From positions 297,860,362 through 297,924,361 of the forward strand of contig CM022303.1 in assembly GCA_011799875.1 (NCBI GenBank): a stretch of 64,000 nt of DNA, written 5' to 3'. Shown here piece after piece: positions 12,001 through 24,568 of this stretch (within the stretch, counting starts at the first letter, position 1; each line of letters starts with the position of its first letter). Made by a program: the position numbers and the translations under genes. Source of the stretch: Thinopyrum elongatum (taxonomy: Eukaryota > Streptophyta > Magnoliopsida > Poales > Poaceae). Below the pieces are notes generated by a model, which saw only the letters and a program-made list of their open reading frames with translations, was not told where the DNA came from and ran no database searches.

Positions 12001-13442
12001 ACAAAGAAATTGCCGAGATAAAGGATAGAATGCGCAAAGGAAAAGCCAAAGGTTTTCGTGAAGATGAGCACGACACCTTATGGTTTGAGGACCGTGTGTA
12101 TGTACCCAATAATGCCGAGATCAGGAAGTTGATACTACAGGAGGCTCATGACTCGCCATACTCGATACACCCCGGAAACACCAAGATGTATTTGGACTTA
12201 AAAGAGCGTTTCTGGTGGACGGGTATGAAGAGGGATATTGCTGAGTATGTAGCCGTATGTGATGTATGTCAGAGAGTGAAGGCAGAGCATCAGAAGCCCG
12301 CAGGATTGCTACAGCCTATGCCAATACCGGAATGGAAGTGGGATAAACTTGGCATGGATTTCATCACCGGATTACCCAGGACCCGATCAGGATATGATTC
12401 TATCTGGGTAGTAGTGGATCGTTTGACCAAAGTAGCTCGCTTTATCCCAGTGAAAACCACATATACGAGTGCGAAGTTGGCCAAGATATATATGACCAGG
12501 ATCGTATGTCTGCACGGAGTTCCGAGGACCATCGTATCAGATAGAGGAACCCAGTTTACTTCAAAGTTTTGGCGCCAACTACACCAGACATTGGGAACCA
12601 GGCTAGAGTTTAGTACAGCTTTTCATCCGCAGACAGATGGACAGACCGAGAGAGTCAATCAGATTCTGGAGGACATGTTAAGAGCTTGTGCGCTAGATTA
12701 TGGATCTAGTTGGGATGACAATTTGCCCTACGCGGAGTTCTCATACAACAACAGCTACCAAGCCAGTTTGAAGATGGCACCTTTCGAGGCTTTGTATGGA
12801 AGGAGGTGCAGAACACCATTGATGTGGGATGAAGTTGGAGACCGTCAGTTGTTTGGACCGGATTTGATTAAGGAATCCGAAGAGAAGGTTAAGCTGATTC
12901 GAGATAGACTGAAAGTAGCCCAGTCCAGACAGAAGAGTTATGCCGATCCAAAACGCAAGGAGGTAACCTATGAAGTCGGAGACAGAGCATATCTACGAGT
13001 ATCACCCTTACGAGGAGTGAAACGTTTTGGAGTTAAAGGAAAGTTAGCCCCGAGGTTTGTAGGACCATACCGAGTATTGGGACGTATGGGTGAAGTTGCC
13101 TACAAGTTGGAATTGCCCGAAGGACTGTCAGGAGTTCATGATGTGTTTCACGTTTCCCAGTTGAAGAAGTGGCATGCGGAGATGGCTGATATTTCTCTAA
13201 GAGATACAGTGCCCCTAGAAGCAATTCAATTGGATAGTGATCTAACCTACGAGGAGAAACCCGTCAAGATTCTCGAGTTTGCCAGCCGAGTTACACGCAA
13301 CAAAGTTATCAAGTTTTGCAAAGTTCAGTGGAGTCACCATACCGAAGATGAAGCCACCTGGGAGCGCGAAGAAGACCTCCGGAAGGACCACCCACACCTA
13401 TTTTCTAGCCAACCCGAATCTCGAGGGCGAGATTCATCTTAA
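9045..13442 (+). CDS. gag-pol polyprotein, copy 2 (open, 1465 aa)
   Basis: One frame encodes the whole replication set. The Gag capsid-like part lies near residues 60-210, and the CCHC zinc knuckle [14 protein letters not shown] spans 297-310. The protease is DTGAS with D365. Reverse transcriptase covers ~520-740 with catalytic FIDD (D677, D678). RNase H has D824, E861 and D886. The integrase has an HHCC finger and a DD35E core at D1105, D1166 and E1202, followed by a GPY motif and a chromodomain-like tail (~1400-1450). The domain order PR-RT-RH-IN is Ty3/gypsy. The start is the ATG right after a CATCAG acceptor-like site, where the Gag homology begins. One oddity: the conserved RT segment TRYGLYEY reads TRYWLYEY here (W638), unlike the other copies, so the enzyme may be impaired although the frame is open. 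Confidence 0.93.
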   Translation: MPPRRDTGFVFPPELTQLIQQQNTLMQLLVQNQGNNNNPPPPPPVDNLARFLRLQPPVFSSSTEPIVADDWLRRIGRELTTAGCTDAEKVRFAAHQLDGPAASWWENYTATFPIANVTWDQFQQAFRTAHVSAGAMSMKKREFRNLRQGNRTVGQYVDEFSKLARYAPDDVATDAAKQEKFMEGLNDELSMQLMVATFNNYQELVVKALMIEGKQQQIDSRKRKYGQGKFNSGAQQKPRFTPNSGGYTHNHGGHSHNGGSSHNHNGHKNGNGHGADSNQNRSNPATPAKKDQSHITCFKCGKTGHYANECPELKNGNGNGSAGKKPNPFNRGQVNHVNVEEVEEQPDAVIGKFLVKSFIAIVLFDTGASHSYISRGFVDKYKLPTKVLRTPMLVRSPGAEYMARQGCFQMPLIIGSHVFPSDLIVLKSQGLDVILGMDWLSMYGGSIDCASKSISLTTPEGKRIKYVSRHVPRRSQVNSLTGVVQEEVPIVKDYPDVFPEELPGMPPDRDIEFLIELLPGTGPISKRPYRMPANDLEEIKKQIKELLEKGYIRRSSSPWGAPVLLVEKKDGSLRMVVDYRALNEVTIKNKYPLPMINDLFDQLQGAKVFSKIDLRSGYHQLKIREQDIPKTAFTTRYWLYEYTVMSFGLTNAPAYFMSMMNKVFMEFLDKFVVVFIDDILVYSKNEEEHKEHLRLVLEKLREHQLYAKFSKCEFWLKEVGFLGHVISGEGIAVDPTKVQSVTEWLAPTSVGEIRSFLGLAGYYRRFIENFSKIAKPMTELLKKDTKFKWTDECEASFQELKKRLVTAPVLILPDIRKDFQVYCDASRLGLGGVLMQEGRVVSYASRQLRPHELNYATHDLELAAVVHALKTWRHFLIGNRCDVYTDHKSLKYIFTQKELSLRQRRWLELIKDYDMKLHYHPGKANVVADALSRKSYVNTLKSGGLPKGLSEDLREFRLGIVPRGFVAVMEVQSTLLGRIREAQKEDKEIAEIKDRMRKGKAKGFREDEHDTLWFEDRVYVPNNAEIRKLILQEAHDSPYSIHPGNTKMYLDLKERFWWTGMKRDIAEYVAVCDVCQRVKAEHQKPAGLLQPMPIPEWKWDKLGMDFITGLPRTRSGYDSIWVVVDRLTKVARFIPVKTTYTSAKLAKIYMTRIVCLHGVPRTIVSDRGTQFTSKFWRQLHQTLGTRLEFSTAFHPQTDGQTERVNQILEDMLRACALDYGSSWDDNLPYAEFSYNNSYQASLKMAPFEALYGRRCRTPLMWDEVGDRQLFGPDLIKESEEKVKLIRDRLKVAQSRQKSYADPKRKEVTYEVGDRAYLRVSPLRGVKRFGVKGKLAPRFVGPYRVLGRMGEVAYKLELPEGLSGVHDVFHVSQLKKWHAEMADISLRDTVPLEAIQLDSDLTYEEKPVKILEFASRVTRNKVIKFCKVQWSHHTEDEATWEREEDLRKDHPHLFSSQPESRGRDSS

Positions 13443-13454
13443 GGGGGGTAGGTT

Positions 13455-16260
13455 TGTAACATCCCAAATTTTCAATTTGGAATGTTATGCATAGGTCATC
13501 CATGCATATCATATTTTATTGCATTTCATTTTGCGATCCTCGAAATCCTGAGAAACTCAAGGACCACGGAGAGAGTTGGGGATTTCACCGTTTTCATATT
13601 TGAATTTTCTCAAATATTGAAACAGGGATCAATTTGGTTTAACTATTTTTCTCTCCGAAAATATTTCATATTAAAAATATATGAGAGGAGATAATATGAC
13701 TTCTCCAAAATAAATGGAATATTGGAGGAAAAATATTAAAATCAAATAAATATTTTATTTGGATTTTTATTGCAATTTTATTTGGATTTAGAAAAAATAT
13801 GCATTTTTCAAAATTGCATTAGAGTCCCAAATAAATGTTTACCTTGTCCGGGAGATTTTTACAGGACGGGGAAAATTTATTTCGGGAATTTTGGAGTCGG
13901 TTTAGTATTTCTTTTATTTGTTTTTCTGCGCGGAATTATTTTTTTTTTTAAAAAAAAATAATAAAAAAAATCCGCCTGACCGAACTGGGCCGAAGCCCAG
14001 CCGGCCCAGCAGGCCGCCGCCGCCTTTCCTCCCCGTAGCCGAGCCGGACTCCGCCGGAGTCCGGGACGCCGCCGCCTCGTCGCCCCCTCGCCCAAGCCGC
14101 CCCGGCCCCCCTTTAAATGCCGCCCGCCCCGCCGCCTCGACCCACCCCGCCGCCGCAGCCCATCGCCGCCGCCGCAGCAAGCAGCAGCAGCCGCCGCCGC
14201 GTCCGCCGCTCGCCGCCGCCGCACTCCACCTCGCCGCGCCGCTGCACCGCACGCGCCCCGCCCCGCCGCCGCTGCGGCCTCGCCTCGCCGGAGCCGCCGC
14301 TCGCCGGATCCGACGCCCGGATTTTTCCGGTTAACCGTTCGGTTTTTTTGGTAAACCCTAGATCTAGATTCGGTTTTTTTTAAATTCCGGTTTATTCTTT
14401 TTTAGATCGGTTTTCCGTCGGTTTAGTTATTTAGCGGACGTTCGTCCGTACGTTCCTTTTAACGAACGGTTTTCACCGTTTAACCGCAGACAGCGAACGT
14501 TCGTTCGTTAGCCTGTTCGTTAGTTTTCTTTTTCTCGGATTTTCCGCGATTATTTTCGATCGCGATTTCTGATCCGATTTTCGTTTTAGTATAACTTTTC
14601 GCTCGTTTGTCGGAATCAGGCGATTCAAGCGCCTAGATCTTCGTCTCGAAGCCCTCTTTCTGTTTAACCAACTTAAACAAGTTTTTGCTACTGTAAAATT
14701 TGACTTTAGTCCAGATTAGTAATCGAAGCTTGTTTCTTTCGCAGTTTGAGTTTCGTTGCTCCGTTTGATTCGATTCTTTTTGCAAACCGGAGTTCTTCAG
14801 TTGAACTTTCTGGTTAGGTCTTCTCATTTGGGTTTTACCCGTGCATCTTCGCTTGATTGCTTATGTATGCTATTGTTTGTTTGCGATAGAATTCCCGGAG
14901 TGCGAAGCGTGCTACTACGAGTCCCTAGGTTTTGCGGATCGTCAGCAAGGCAAGTAACACATTGATCATACTTCTTCGTTACGCAGTTTTTATGCATTAG
15001 TTTCGACCCTCAAATATTGCATGATTAGGATGTGATTAACTTGTGGGTACTGGGAAGTAGATGATGAGGTAGAACCTATTGCCCTTTTAATAACAAACCC
15101 TTGGGAGTTACTTCTACGCTATGCTTATGTTGCCATGCTATGCTCATAGACGTGGATTGGGTTTTGAGTGTATCCATGATAGATGTGAGATTTTTAATTA
15201 ATGGTCAACTTAAGGTGGCAACTTTAATACACATCTGGGTGGATTGCTTGTTTGGGCACCTGGGGATATACCAGTGTTGTCCTAGGAGATCCCGGGGATA
15301 TACCGTGTGATCCTCCTACGGTCCGCCACCCAGGCTCAAAGGGATCATAAGATTATTCATGCTAGAAACTTCCGTGTGCAGCCACAAGCTATTATGGGCT
15401 CTAGCATAGTTGAGTATGTTACATGACCTCTTTCAGTGGTAGGCTAGCAGATGTAGGGGAAAGTAGGTGTAACTGTCTACCCAGAGTAAAGAGTAAATGT
15501 TTCTGAAAGACTGTGTCTCGGTCATCCGTTTCTCAAACACCATGTAGTGCGAGAAATCCAACGGAGGAGATCGAGTCTTGTGGGGAAAAGTGCACAAACC
15601 TCTGCAGAGTGTACAAACTAGTCATGATTAGCCGTGTCCCCGGTTATGGACATCTTGAGTATCTGGTTCTTGGATCATCATATTGAATCCCATCACTCTA
15701 AATTAATTTGATGGGATTAATGATTACTTTTAATTGGGATTGAGAGGGGGTTTTACCTTCTCAATGTTCAACAACCACCATGATAGTTAAATAAAATATA
15801 TTCCTTTGTTGTAGGGAAAAATTGGCTTTTCGCAAAACAGTATAACCCTAGAGCTTTTCCACCAGCCAAATATGCATGTAGTATTAGCAATTATTCTGTT
15901 CATTGCTCTACTGTGTTATATTGCCAGCATATTCCATGTGCTGACCCGTTTCGGGCTGCAACGTATCATGTTGCAGACTTTTCAGACGAAGAGTAAGGTG
16001 TGCTAGGTCGTTGTCGTGCACTCAGCTATGCCGTTGGAGTTGATGGACTCACTTTATCTTCCAAGCCTTCCATTGTTATCTTATTTAGATGGCCTTAAGC
16101 CATATTTATTGTAACCAGTTCTCTTTTGAGACATTCGATGTAATAAGTGTGTGATTGCTACTCTGTTATAAATCCCTCAAGTACTGTGTGTGTCAGCATT
16201 ACCGATCCAGGGATGACACTTGAACACAGAGATTCGATCCATTCGGGTCGGGTCGCTACA
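13455..16260 (+). repeat. LTR3 of Tekay-A, complete (2806 bp)
   Basis: It has the same ends and plan as LTR2 but is visibly the most distinct LTR. It lacks two short segments of the GC-rich tract present in LTR2 and LTR4, has a different A/T run before that tract, and carries private changes near 15700-15800 and 16040-16190. The base after its end also differs: the next unit starts aagatgg, not gagatgg. No gene is supported in the interval. Confidence 0.93.
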
Positions 16261-16264
16261 AAGA

Positions 16265-16276
16265 TGGTATCAGAGC
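16265..16276 (+). other. Primer-binding site, copy 3
   Basis: tggtatcagagc, four bases after the end of LTR3. Confidence 0.9.
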
Positions 16277-16368
16277 ACACGCTGACTGTAGGACACGACC
16301 ACTAAGAAAAGCCATAGGTCACTCTTCTCTACTCATTTCTGACTTCTCTCCATCTTCTATTCTCTAGG

Positions 16369-17112
16369 ATGGCGGACTCAAGGAACAAGTTTACACAACC
16401 GGATGAAGACACACCTTTTGGACGACACTTGAAGGAAGTCACTAGGTACCTGAACATCGGAATACCAAGCTTCACCGGGACCTACACCGCCACTGTACCA
16501 GAAGAGGAGCGTTGGATGATTCGAGTTCAAATTCCAGGAAGGACATTCACGCCAGTTACGGAGCCCATAGAGTTTTCCTTTGATGCACCGACCTGGAGTC
16601 TAGGAAAGAGCATGGCAGCCCACATCGCCATGGGACGCATCGGCGAAGTGTATCACAAGGATCTTAAGGACACAATCTACCAGTTATGTGGGCGCCAAGA
16701 TGAGCAATGGGAGATGATCAGCACCCGGAGGGACAGGTCCATTGCAGCTTTCATCCAGGAGTTAAACCAGCACATTCGTCGACAGGAGAACCAGATGTGT
16801 GCAAGCATGATAGATTTGAAGAAGGTGATGACCAGGAACATGGAGCTAGAAGAGGAACTCAAGTCTACACGCGATGGATACGAGGAGGAAATCGCCGTAC
16901 TAGTGGAGAAGAATGACGACCTGACAAGGAAGGTAGGAGTATTCATGGGAGACCCCGTGCCCGGAGAAGAAGACGACGAACCTGAGGAAATTCGATCTGA
17001 AGACTACATCATCATCGACGACACCGACTCCGACCCCGACAGTAGTGATGATGATTATGAAGACGAAGCTGGAGCGGATATCATGGAGTCTTCCACCGAT
17101 CAAAATTTCTAG
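16369..17112 (+). CDS. ORF0, copy 3
   Basis: This is an open 247-aa frame almost identical to copies 1 and 2. Small changes include Q for R in the GRRDEQW segment and V for I and V for L in the coiled-coil part. It has an acidic tail and the same CTCTAG acceptor-like site just before the ATG. The frame is kept open in all three tandem units. Function unknown. Confidence 0.78.
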   Translation: MADSRNKFTQPDEDTPFGRHLKEVTRYLNIGIPSFTGTYTATVPEEERWMIRVQIPGRTFTPVTEPIEFSFDAPTWSLGKSMAAHIAMGRIGEVYHKDLKDTIYQLCGRQDEQWEMISTRRDRSIAAFIQELNQHIRRQENQMCASMIDLKKVMTRNMELEEELKSTRDGYEEEIAVLVEKNDDLTRKVGVFMGDPVPGEEDDEPEEIRSEDYIIIDDTDSDPDSSDDDYEDEAGADIMESSTDQNF

Positions 17113-17312
17113 ATGACCACCATATTATCATTAGTATTTTCCCCATGTAAATAGTAATAGTCCGAGCACTTTTGTAACGGTAGTTAGATCGATTGTATGC
17201 TCTTGCTTGAATTGAGTGGTGTGTAATGAATGTGTTTGTCTCATGTGCATATGGGTAGTGCCTTCTCACTAGACCTTACTCTATTCTAATCTCTTCCCTC
17301 TAAACCCATCAG

Positions 17313-20300
17313 ATGCCTCCAAGACGCGACACCGGATTTGTTTTCCCACCGGAGCTCACTCAGTTGATTCAACAGCAGAATACCCTGATGCAGCTACTAG
17401 TTCAGAACCAAGGCAACAACAACAACAACAACAACCCACCGCCACCACCACCAGTTGACAACTTAGCCCGTTTTCTGAGGTTGCAGCCGCCGGTGTTTTC
17501 CAGTAGCACCGAGCCAATAGTTGCGGATGACTGGCTACGCAGGATTGGAAGGGAGTTGACCACCGCAGGATGCACTGACGCTGAGAAGGTGCGTTTTGCC
17601 GCACATCAATTGGATGGACCCGCAGCCTCATGGTGGGAGAATTACACAGCCACATTCCCTATAGCCAATGTCACTTGGGATCAGTTTCAGCAAGCTTTCC
17701 GCACTGCACATGTCTCAGCAGGAGCTATGAGCATGAAGAAGCGTGAGTTTCGCAATTTACGCCAGGGAAACCGTACCGAGGGGCAGTACGTGGATGAGTT
17801 CAGTAAATTAGCTCGCTATGCCCCGGATGATGTGGCCACTGATGCCGCGAAGCAGGAGAAGTTTATGGAAGGGTTGAATGATGAGCTGAGTATGCAGTTG
17901 ATGGTGGCAACATTCAACAACTACCAGGAGTTGGTAGACAAAGCTCTTATGATTGAAGGGAAGCAGCAGCAGATTGATAGCCGCAAGAGGAAGTATGGAC
18001 AAGGGAAGTTCAACTCAGGAGCTCAGCAGAAGCCCCGTTTTACCCCGAACTCGGGAGGTTATACACATAACCATGGAGGCCATTCTCACAATGGAGGAAG
18101 TTCACACAACCATAATGGCCACAAGAATGGAAATGGACATGGAGCAGGCAGCAATCAGAACCGCTCTAACCCAGCCACACCCGCCAAGAAGGATCAAAGC
18201 CACATTACCTGTTTCAAGTGCGGGAAGACTGGACATTATGCCAACGAATGTCCAGAATTGAAGAACGGCAATGGTAATGGAAGCGCTGGGAAGAAGCCCA
18301 ATCCATTCAACCGAGGACAAGTGAACCACGTGAACATGGAGGAGGTTGAGGAGTAGCCTGATGCAGTTATCGGTAAGTTTTTGGTTAAGTCTTTTATTGC
18401 AATTGTTCTTTTCGATACTGGTGCATCGCATTCATACATATCAAGGGGATTCGTGGATAAGTATAAGTTGCCCACTAAGGTACTTAGGACACCCATGTTA
18501 GTAAGATCACCCGGTGCGGAGTATATGGCAAGACAAGGATGTTTTCAGATGCCATTGATCATTGGAAGTCATGTTTTCCCCTCAGACCTGATAGTTTTGA
18601 AGTCACAAGGATTGGATGTGATACTAGGCATGGATTGGCTATCGATGTATGGAGGAAGCATCGAATGTGCGAGTAAGTCGATTTTGCTTACCACCCCGGA
18701 GGGAAAAAGGATCAAGTATGTATCTAGGCATGTGCCTAGAAGGAGCCAAGTAAATTCTCTCACGGGAGTTGTTCAGGAGGAGGTGCCTATTGTGAAAGAT
18801 TACCCAGATGTATTTCCAGAGGAGTTACCAGGCATGCCGCCGGATCGAGACATTGAATTCTTGATAGAGTTGTTGCCAGGCACCGGACCAATATCAAAGA
18901 GACCATACCGTATGCCCGCAAATGATCTGGAGGAGATTAAGAAGCAGATCAAGGAATTATTGGAGAAAGGTTACATTCGACGAAGTTCATCACCGTGGGG
19001 AGCCCCAGTGCTCTTAGTTGAGAAGAAGGATGGATCCTTGAGAATGGTTGTTGATTATCGCGCATTGAATGAAGTGACGATTAAGAACAAGTACCCACTG
19101 CCAATGATTAATGATTTGTTTGATCAGTTGCAAGGAGCTAAAGTGTTCTCCAAGATCGATCTGAGATCAGGGTATCACCAGCTGAAGATCCGAGAACAGG
19201 ATATACCTAAGACAGCCTTCACCACCCGGTATGGGCTATATGAGTACACAGTTATGTCATTTGGATTGACTACTGCCCCTGCCTATTTCATGAGTATGAT
19301 GAACAAGGTGTTCATGGAGTTCTTGGATAAGTTTGTCGTGGTGTTCATTGATGATATCTTGGTATACTCAAAGAATGAAGAGGAGCACAAGGAGCATCTG
19401 CGTTTAGTTCTCGAGAAGCTCAGGGAACATCAGTTGTATGCCAAGTTCAGCAAATGTGAGTTTTGGTTGAAGGAAGTTGGATTTCTTGGACATGTTATAT
19501 CGGGCGAAGGTATAGCAGTAGACCCCACTAAGGTTCAGTCTGTCACTGAGTGGTTGGCACCCACCTCAGTGGGGGAGATCCGCAGTTTTCTTGGACTTGC
19601 AGGATATTATCGGAGATTTATCAAGAATTTTTCTAAGATTGCGAAGCCTATGACGGAGTTACTGAAGAAGGACACTAAGTTCAAATGGACAGATGAATGT
19701 GAGGCAAGTTTTCAGGAACTGAAGAAACGTTTGGTTACAGCCCCAGTTCTGATTCTGCCAGATATACGCAAGGATTTCCAAGTGTATTGCGACGCTTCTC
19801 GCTTAGGACTGGGAGGAGTACTTATGCAGGAAGGAAGAGTTGTTTCATATGCCTCACGTCAGCTTCGGCCACATGAGTTGAATTATGCCACGCATGACTT
19901 GGAGTTAGCAGCTGTAGTTCATGCACTTAAGACTTGGAGACATTTTCTTATTGGGAACCGTTGTGATGTGTACACGGATCACAAGAGCTTGAAGTATATT
20001 TTCACTCAGAAGGAGCTGAACCTCAGGCAGAGGAGATGGTTGGAACTTATAAAGGATTATGATATGAAGTTGCATTATCATCCAGGAAAAGCCAATGTCG
20101 TAACAGACGCTTTGAGCCGAAAGAGTTATGTCAATACCCTCAAAAGCGGAGGTTTACCAAAGGGGTTATCCGAAGATCTCCGGGAGTTTCGTTTGGGGAT
20201 AGTCCCTAGAGGTTTTGTCACAGTTATGGAAGTTCAGTCAACATTATTGGGAAGGATTCGAGAAGCTCAGAAAGAGGACAAAGAAATTGCCGAGATAAAG

Positions 20301-21719
20301 GATAGAATGCGCAAAGGAAAAGCCAAAGGTTTTCGTGAAGATGAGCGCGACACCTTATGGTTTGAGGACCGTGTGTATGTACCCAATAATGCCGAGATCA
20401 GGAAGTTGATACTACAGGAGGCTCATGACTCGCCATACTCGATACACCCCGGAAACACCAAGATGTATTTGGACTTAAAAGAGCGTTTCTGGTGGACGGG
20501 TATGAAGAGGGATATTGCTGAGTATGTAGCCGTATGTGATGTATGTCAGAGAGTGAAGGCAGAGCATCAGAAGCCCGCAGGATTGCTACAGCCTATGCCA
20601 ATACCCGAATGGAAGTGGGATAAGCTTGGCATGGATTTCATCACCAGATTACCCAGGACCCGATCAGGATATGATTCTATCTGGGTAGTAGTGGATCGGT
20701 TGACCAAAGTAGCTCACTTTATCCCAGTGAAAACCACATATACGAGTGCGAAGTTGGCCAAGATATATATGACCAGGATCGTATGTCTGCACGGAGTTCC
20801 GAGGACCATCGTATCAGATAGAGGAACCCAGTTTACTTCAAAGTTTTGGCGCCAACTACACCAGACATTGGGAACCAGGCTAGAGTTTAGTACAGCTTTT
20901 CATCCGCAGACAGATGGACAGACCGAGAGAGTCAATCAGATTCTGGAGGACATGTTAAGAGCTTGTGCGCTAGATTATGGATCTAGTTGGGATGACAATT
21001 TGCCCTACGCGGAGTTCTCATACAACAACAGCTACCAAGCCAGTTTGAAGATGGCACCTTTCGAGGCTTTGTATGGAAGGAGGTGCAGAACACCGTTGAT
21101 GTGGGATGAAGTTGGAGACCGTCAGTTGTTTGGACCAGATTTGATTAAGGAATCCGAAGAGAAGGTTAAGCTGATTCGAGATAGACTGAAACTAGCCCAG
21201 TCCAGACAGAAGAGTTATGCCGATCCAAAACGCAAGGAGGTAACCTATGAAGTCGGAGACAGAGCATATCTACGAGTATCACCCTTACGAGGAGTGAAAC
21301 GTTTTGGAGTTAAAGGAAAGTTAGCCCCGAGGTTTGTAGGACCATACCGAGTATTGGGACGTATGGGTGAAGTTGCCTACAAGTTGGAATTGCCCGAAGG
21401 ACTGTCAGGAGTTCATGATGTGTTTCACGTTTCCCAGTTGAAGAAGTGCCATGCGGAGATGGCTGATATTTCTCTAAGAGATACAGTGCCCCTAGAAGCA
21501 ATTCAATTGGATAGTGATCTAACCTACGAGGAGAAACCCGTCAAGATTCTCGAGTTTGCCAGCCGAGTTACACGCAACAAAGTTATCAAGTTTTGCAAAG
21601 TTCAGTGGAGTCACCATACCGAAGATGAAGCCACCTGGGAGCGCGAAGAAGACCTCCGGAAGGACCACCCACACCTATTTTCTAGCCAACCCGAATCTCG
21701 AGGGCGAGATTCATCTTAA
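17313..21719 (+). pseudogene. gag-pol, copy 3, interrupted by one nonsense codon and an RT motif change
   Basis: The frame matches copy 2 except for three extra Asn codons in the N-terminal AAC run. A TAG at 18354-18356 replaces the CAG found in copy 2, ending Gag after the zinc knuckle (347 aa) and just before the protease. The rest stays open to 21719 and could restart at a downstream Met, but the protease is then detached from Gag. Codon 19272-19274 reads Thr where the other copies have Asn in the highly conserved [10 protein letters not shown] segment of RT. A Gly to Arg change is also seen in the FITGLPRT segment of integrase. All catalytic Asp and Glu residues of RT, RNase H and integrase are present. 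Confidence 0.9.
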
Positions 21720-21731
21720 GGGGGGTAGGTT

Positions 21732-24568
21732 TGTAACATCCCAAATTTTTAATTTGGAATGTTATGCATAGGTCATCCATGCATATCATATTTTATTGCA
21801 TTTCATTTTGCGATCCTCGAAATCCTGAGCAACTCAAGGACCACGGAGAGAGTTGGGGATTTCACCGTTTTCATATTTGAATTTTCTCAAATATTGAAAC
21901 AGGGATCAATTTGGTTTAACTATTTTTCTCTCCGAAAATATTTCATATTAAAAATATATGAGAGGAGATAATATGACTTCTCCAAAATAAATGGAATATT
22001 GGAGGAAAAATATTAAAATCAAATAAATATTTTATTTGGATTTTTATTGCAATTTTATTTGGATTTAGAAAAAATATGCATTTTTCAAAATTGCATTAGA
22101 GTCCCAAATAAATGTTTACCTTGTCCGGGAGATTTTTAGAGGACGGGGAAAATTTATTTCGGGAATTTTGGAGTCCGTTTAGTATTTCTTTTATTTGTTT
22201 TTCTGCGCGGAATTATTTTTTTTTAAAAAAAAAAAAATTCCGCCGGACCGAACTGGGCCGAAGCCCAGCCGGCCCAGCAGGCCGCCGCCGCCTTTCCTCC
22301 CCGTAGCCGAGCCGGACTCCGCCGGAGTCCGGGACGCCGCCTCCTCGTTGCCCCCTCGCCCAAGCCGCCCCGGCCCCCTTTAAATGCCGCCCGCCCCGCC
22401 GCCTCGACCCACCCCGCCGCCGCAGCCCACCGCCGCCGCCGCAGCAAGCAGCAGCAGCCGCCGCCGCGTCCGCCGCTCGCCGCCGCCGCTGCAGCGCCGC
22501 CGCCGCACTCCACCTCGCCGCGCCGCTGCACCGCACGCGCCCCGCCCCGTCGCCGTCGCCTGCCGCACCCCACCGCCGCTGCGGCCTCGCCTCGCCGGAG
22601 CCGCCGCTCGCCGGATCCGACGCCCGGATTTTTCCGGTTAACCGTTCGGTTTTTTTGGTAAACCCTAGATCTAGATTCGGTTTTTTTTTTAAATTCCGGT
22701 TTATTCTTTTTTAGATCGGTTTTCCGTCGGTTTAGTTATTTAGCGGACGTTCGTCCGTACGTTCGTTTTAACGAACGGTTTTCACCGTTTAACCGCAGAC
22801 AGCGAACGTTCGTTCGTTAGCCTGTTCGTTAGTTTTTCTTTTTCTCGGATTTTCCGCGGTTATTTTCGATCGCGATTTCTGATCCGATTTTCGTTTTAGT
22901 ATAACTTTTCGCTCGTTTGTCGGAATCAGGCGATTCAAGCGCGTAGATCTTCGTCTCGAAGCCCTCTTTCTGTTTAACCAACTTAAACAAGTTTTTGCTA
23001 CTGTAAAATTTGACTTTAGTCCAGATTAGTAATCGAAGCTTGTTTCTTTCGCAGTTTGAGTTTCGTTGCTCCGTTTGATTCGATTCTTTTTGCAAACCGG
23101 AGTTCTTCAGTTGAACTTTCTGGTTAGGTCTTCTCATTTGGGTTTTACCCGTGCATCTTCGCTTGATTGCTTATGTATGCTATTGTTTGTTTGCGATAGA
23201 ATTCCCGGAGTGCGAAGCGTGCTACTACGAGTCCCTAGGATTTGCAGATCGTCAGCAAGGCAAGTAACACATTGATCATACTTCTTCGTTACCCAGTTTT
23301 TATGCATTAGTTTCGACCCTCAAATATTGCATGATTAGGATGTGATTAACTTGTGGGTACTGGGAAGTAGATGATGAGGTAGAACCTATTGCCCTTTTAA
23401 TAACAAACCCTTGGGAGTTACTTCTACGCTATGCTTATGTTGCCATGCTATGCTCGTAGACGTGGATTGGGTTTTGAGTGTATCCATGACAGATGTGAGA
23501 TTTTTAATTAATGGTCAACTTAAGGTGGCAACTTTAATACACATCTGGGTGGATTGCTTGTTTGGGCACATGGGGATATACCAGTGTTGTCCTAGGAGAT
23601 CCCGGGGATATACCGTGTGATCCTCCTACGGTCCGCCACCCAGGCTCAAAGGGATCATAAGATTATTCATGCTAGAAACTTCCGTGTGCAGCCACAAGCT
23701 ATTATGGGCTCTAGCATAGTTGAGTATGTTACATGACCTCTTTCAGTGGTAGGCTAGCAGATGTAGGGGAAAGTAGGTGTAACTGTCTACCCAGAGTAAA
23801 GAGTAAATGTTTCTGAAAGACTGTGTCTCGGTCATCCGTTTCTCAAACACCATGTAGTGCGAGAAATCCAACGGAGGAGATCGAGTCTTGTGGGGAAAAG
23901 TGCACAAACCTCTGCAGAGTGTACAAACTAATCATGATTAGCCGTGTCCCCGGTTATGGACATCTTGAGTATCTGGTTCTTGGATCATCATATTGAATCC
24001 CATCACTCTAAATTAATTGTTGGGATTAATAATTACTTTTAATTGGGATTGAGAAGGGGATTTACCTTCTCAATGTTCAACAACCACCATGATAGTTAAA
24101 TAAAATAAATTCCTTTGTTGTAGGGAAAAATTGGCTTTTCGCAAAACAGTATAACCCTAGAGCTTTTCCACCAGCCAAATATGCATGTAGTATTAGCAAT
24201 TATTCTGTTCATTGCTCTACTGTGTTATATTGCCAGCATATTCCATGTGCTGACCCGTTTCGGGCTGCAACGTATCATGTTGCAGACTTTTCAGACGAAG
24301 AGTAAGATGTGCTAGGTCGTTGTCGTGCACTCAGCTATGCCGTTGGAGTTGATGGACTCACCTTATCTTCCAAGCCTTCCGCTGTTATCTTATTTAGATG
24401 GCCTTAAGCCATATTTATTGTAATCAGTTCTCTTTTGAGACATTCGATGTAATAAGTGTGTGATTGCACTCTGTTATAAATCCTTCGAGTACTGTGTGTG
24501 TCAGCATTACCGATCCAGGGATGACACTTGAACACAGAGATTCGATCCATTCGGGTCGGGTCGCTACA
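21732..24568 (+). repeat. LTR4 of Tekay-A, complete (2837 bp), right end of the array
   Basis: It starts TGTAACATCCC and ends CGCTACA, and is closest to LTR2. It is followed not by a primer site but by gttctgtacagaaac, which is interior sequence of the Tekay-B LTR (compare 31664). This is therefore the outer 3' LTR of the array. An 18-base perfect palindrome, cgttcgttttaacgaacg, lies at 22760-22777; LTR2 and LTR3 have a mismatched version. No gene is supported in the interval. Confidence 0.93.

Larger units (their letters stand above)
1..24568 (+). mobile_element. Tandem array of Tekay-type Ty3/gypsy retrotransposons (Tekay-A) with shared LTRs
   Basis: Four LTRs (the first one cut by the window edge) alternate with three internal regions. 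Each LTR starts TGTAACATCCC, ends CGCTACA and runs about 2.8 kb. Each internal region starts with an initiator-Met-type primer site (tggtatcagagc) and ends with a G-rich polypurine tract. There is no flanking DNA between units, so LTR2 and LTR3 each act as the 3' LTR of one unit and the 5' LTR of the next. Integrase downstream of RNase H marks Ty3/gypsy, and the C-terminal chromodomain-like segment with long LTRs fits the Tekay/Del chromovirus lineage. The lineage is inferred from motifs. The right end lies inside the LTR of Tekay-B; the left end is outside the window. Confidence 0.93.

Noticed and set aside
9045..13442. Assignment of Tekay-A to the centromeric CRM lineage
   Set aside because: LTRs of 2.8 kb, an upstream ORF0 and the chromodomain-like tail with its own stop before the polypurine tract fit Tekay better; CRM elements have much shorter LTRs with the coding end overlapping the LTR.
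1..24568. CRISPR-like or satellite array because of regular ~8.2 kb spacing
   Set aside because: The repeats are complete LTRs and retrotransposon interiors with primer sites and polypurine tracts.
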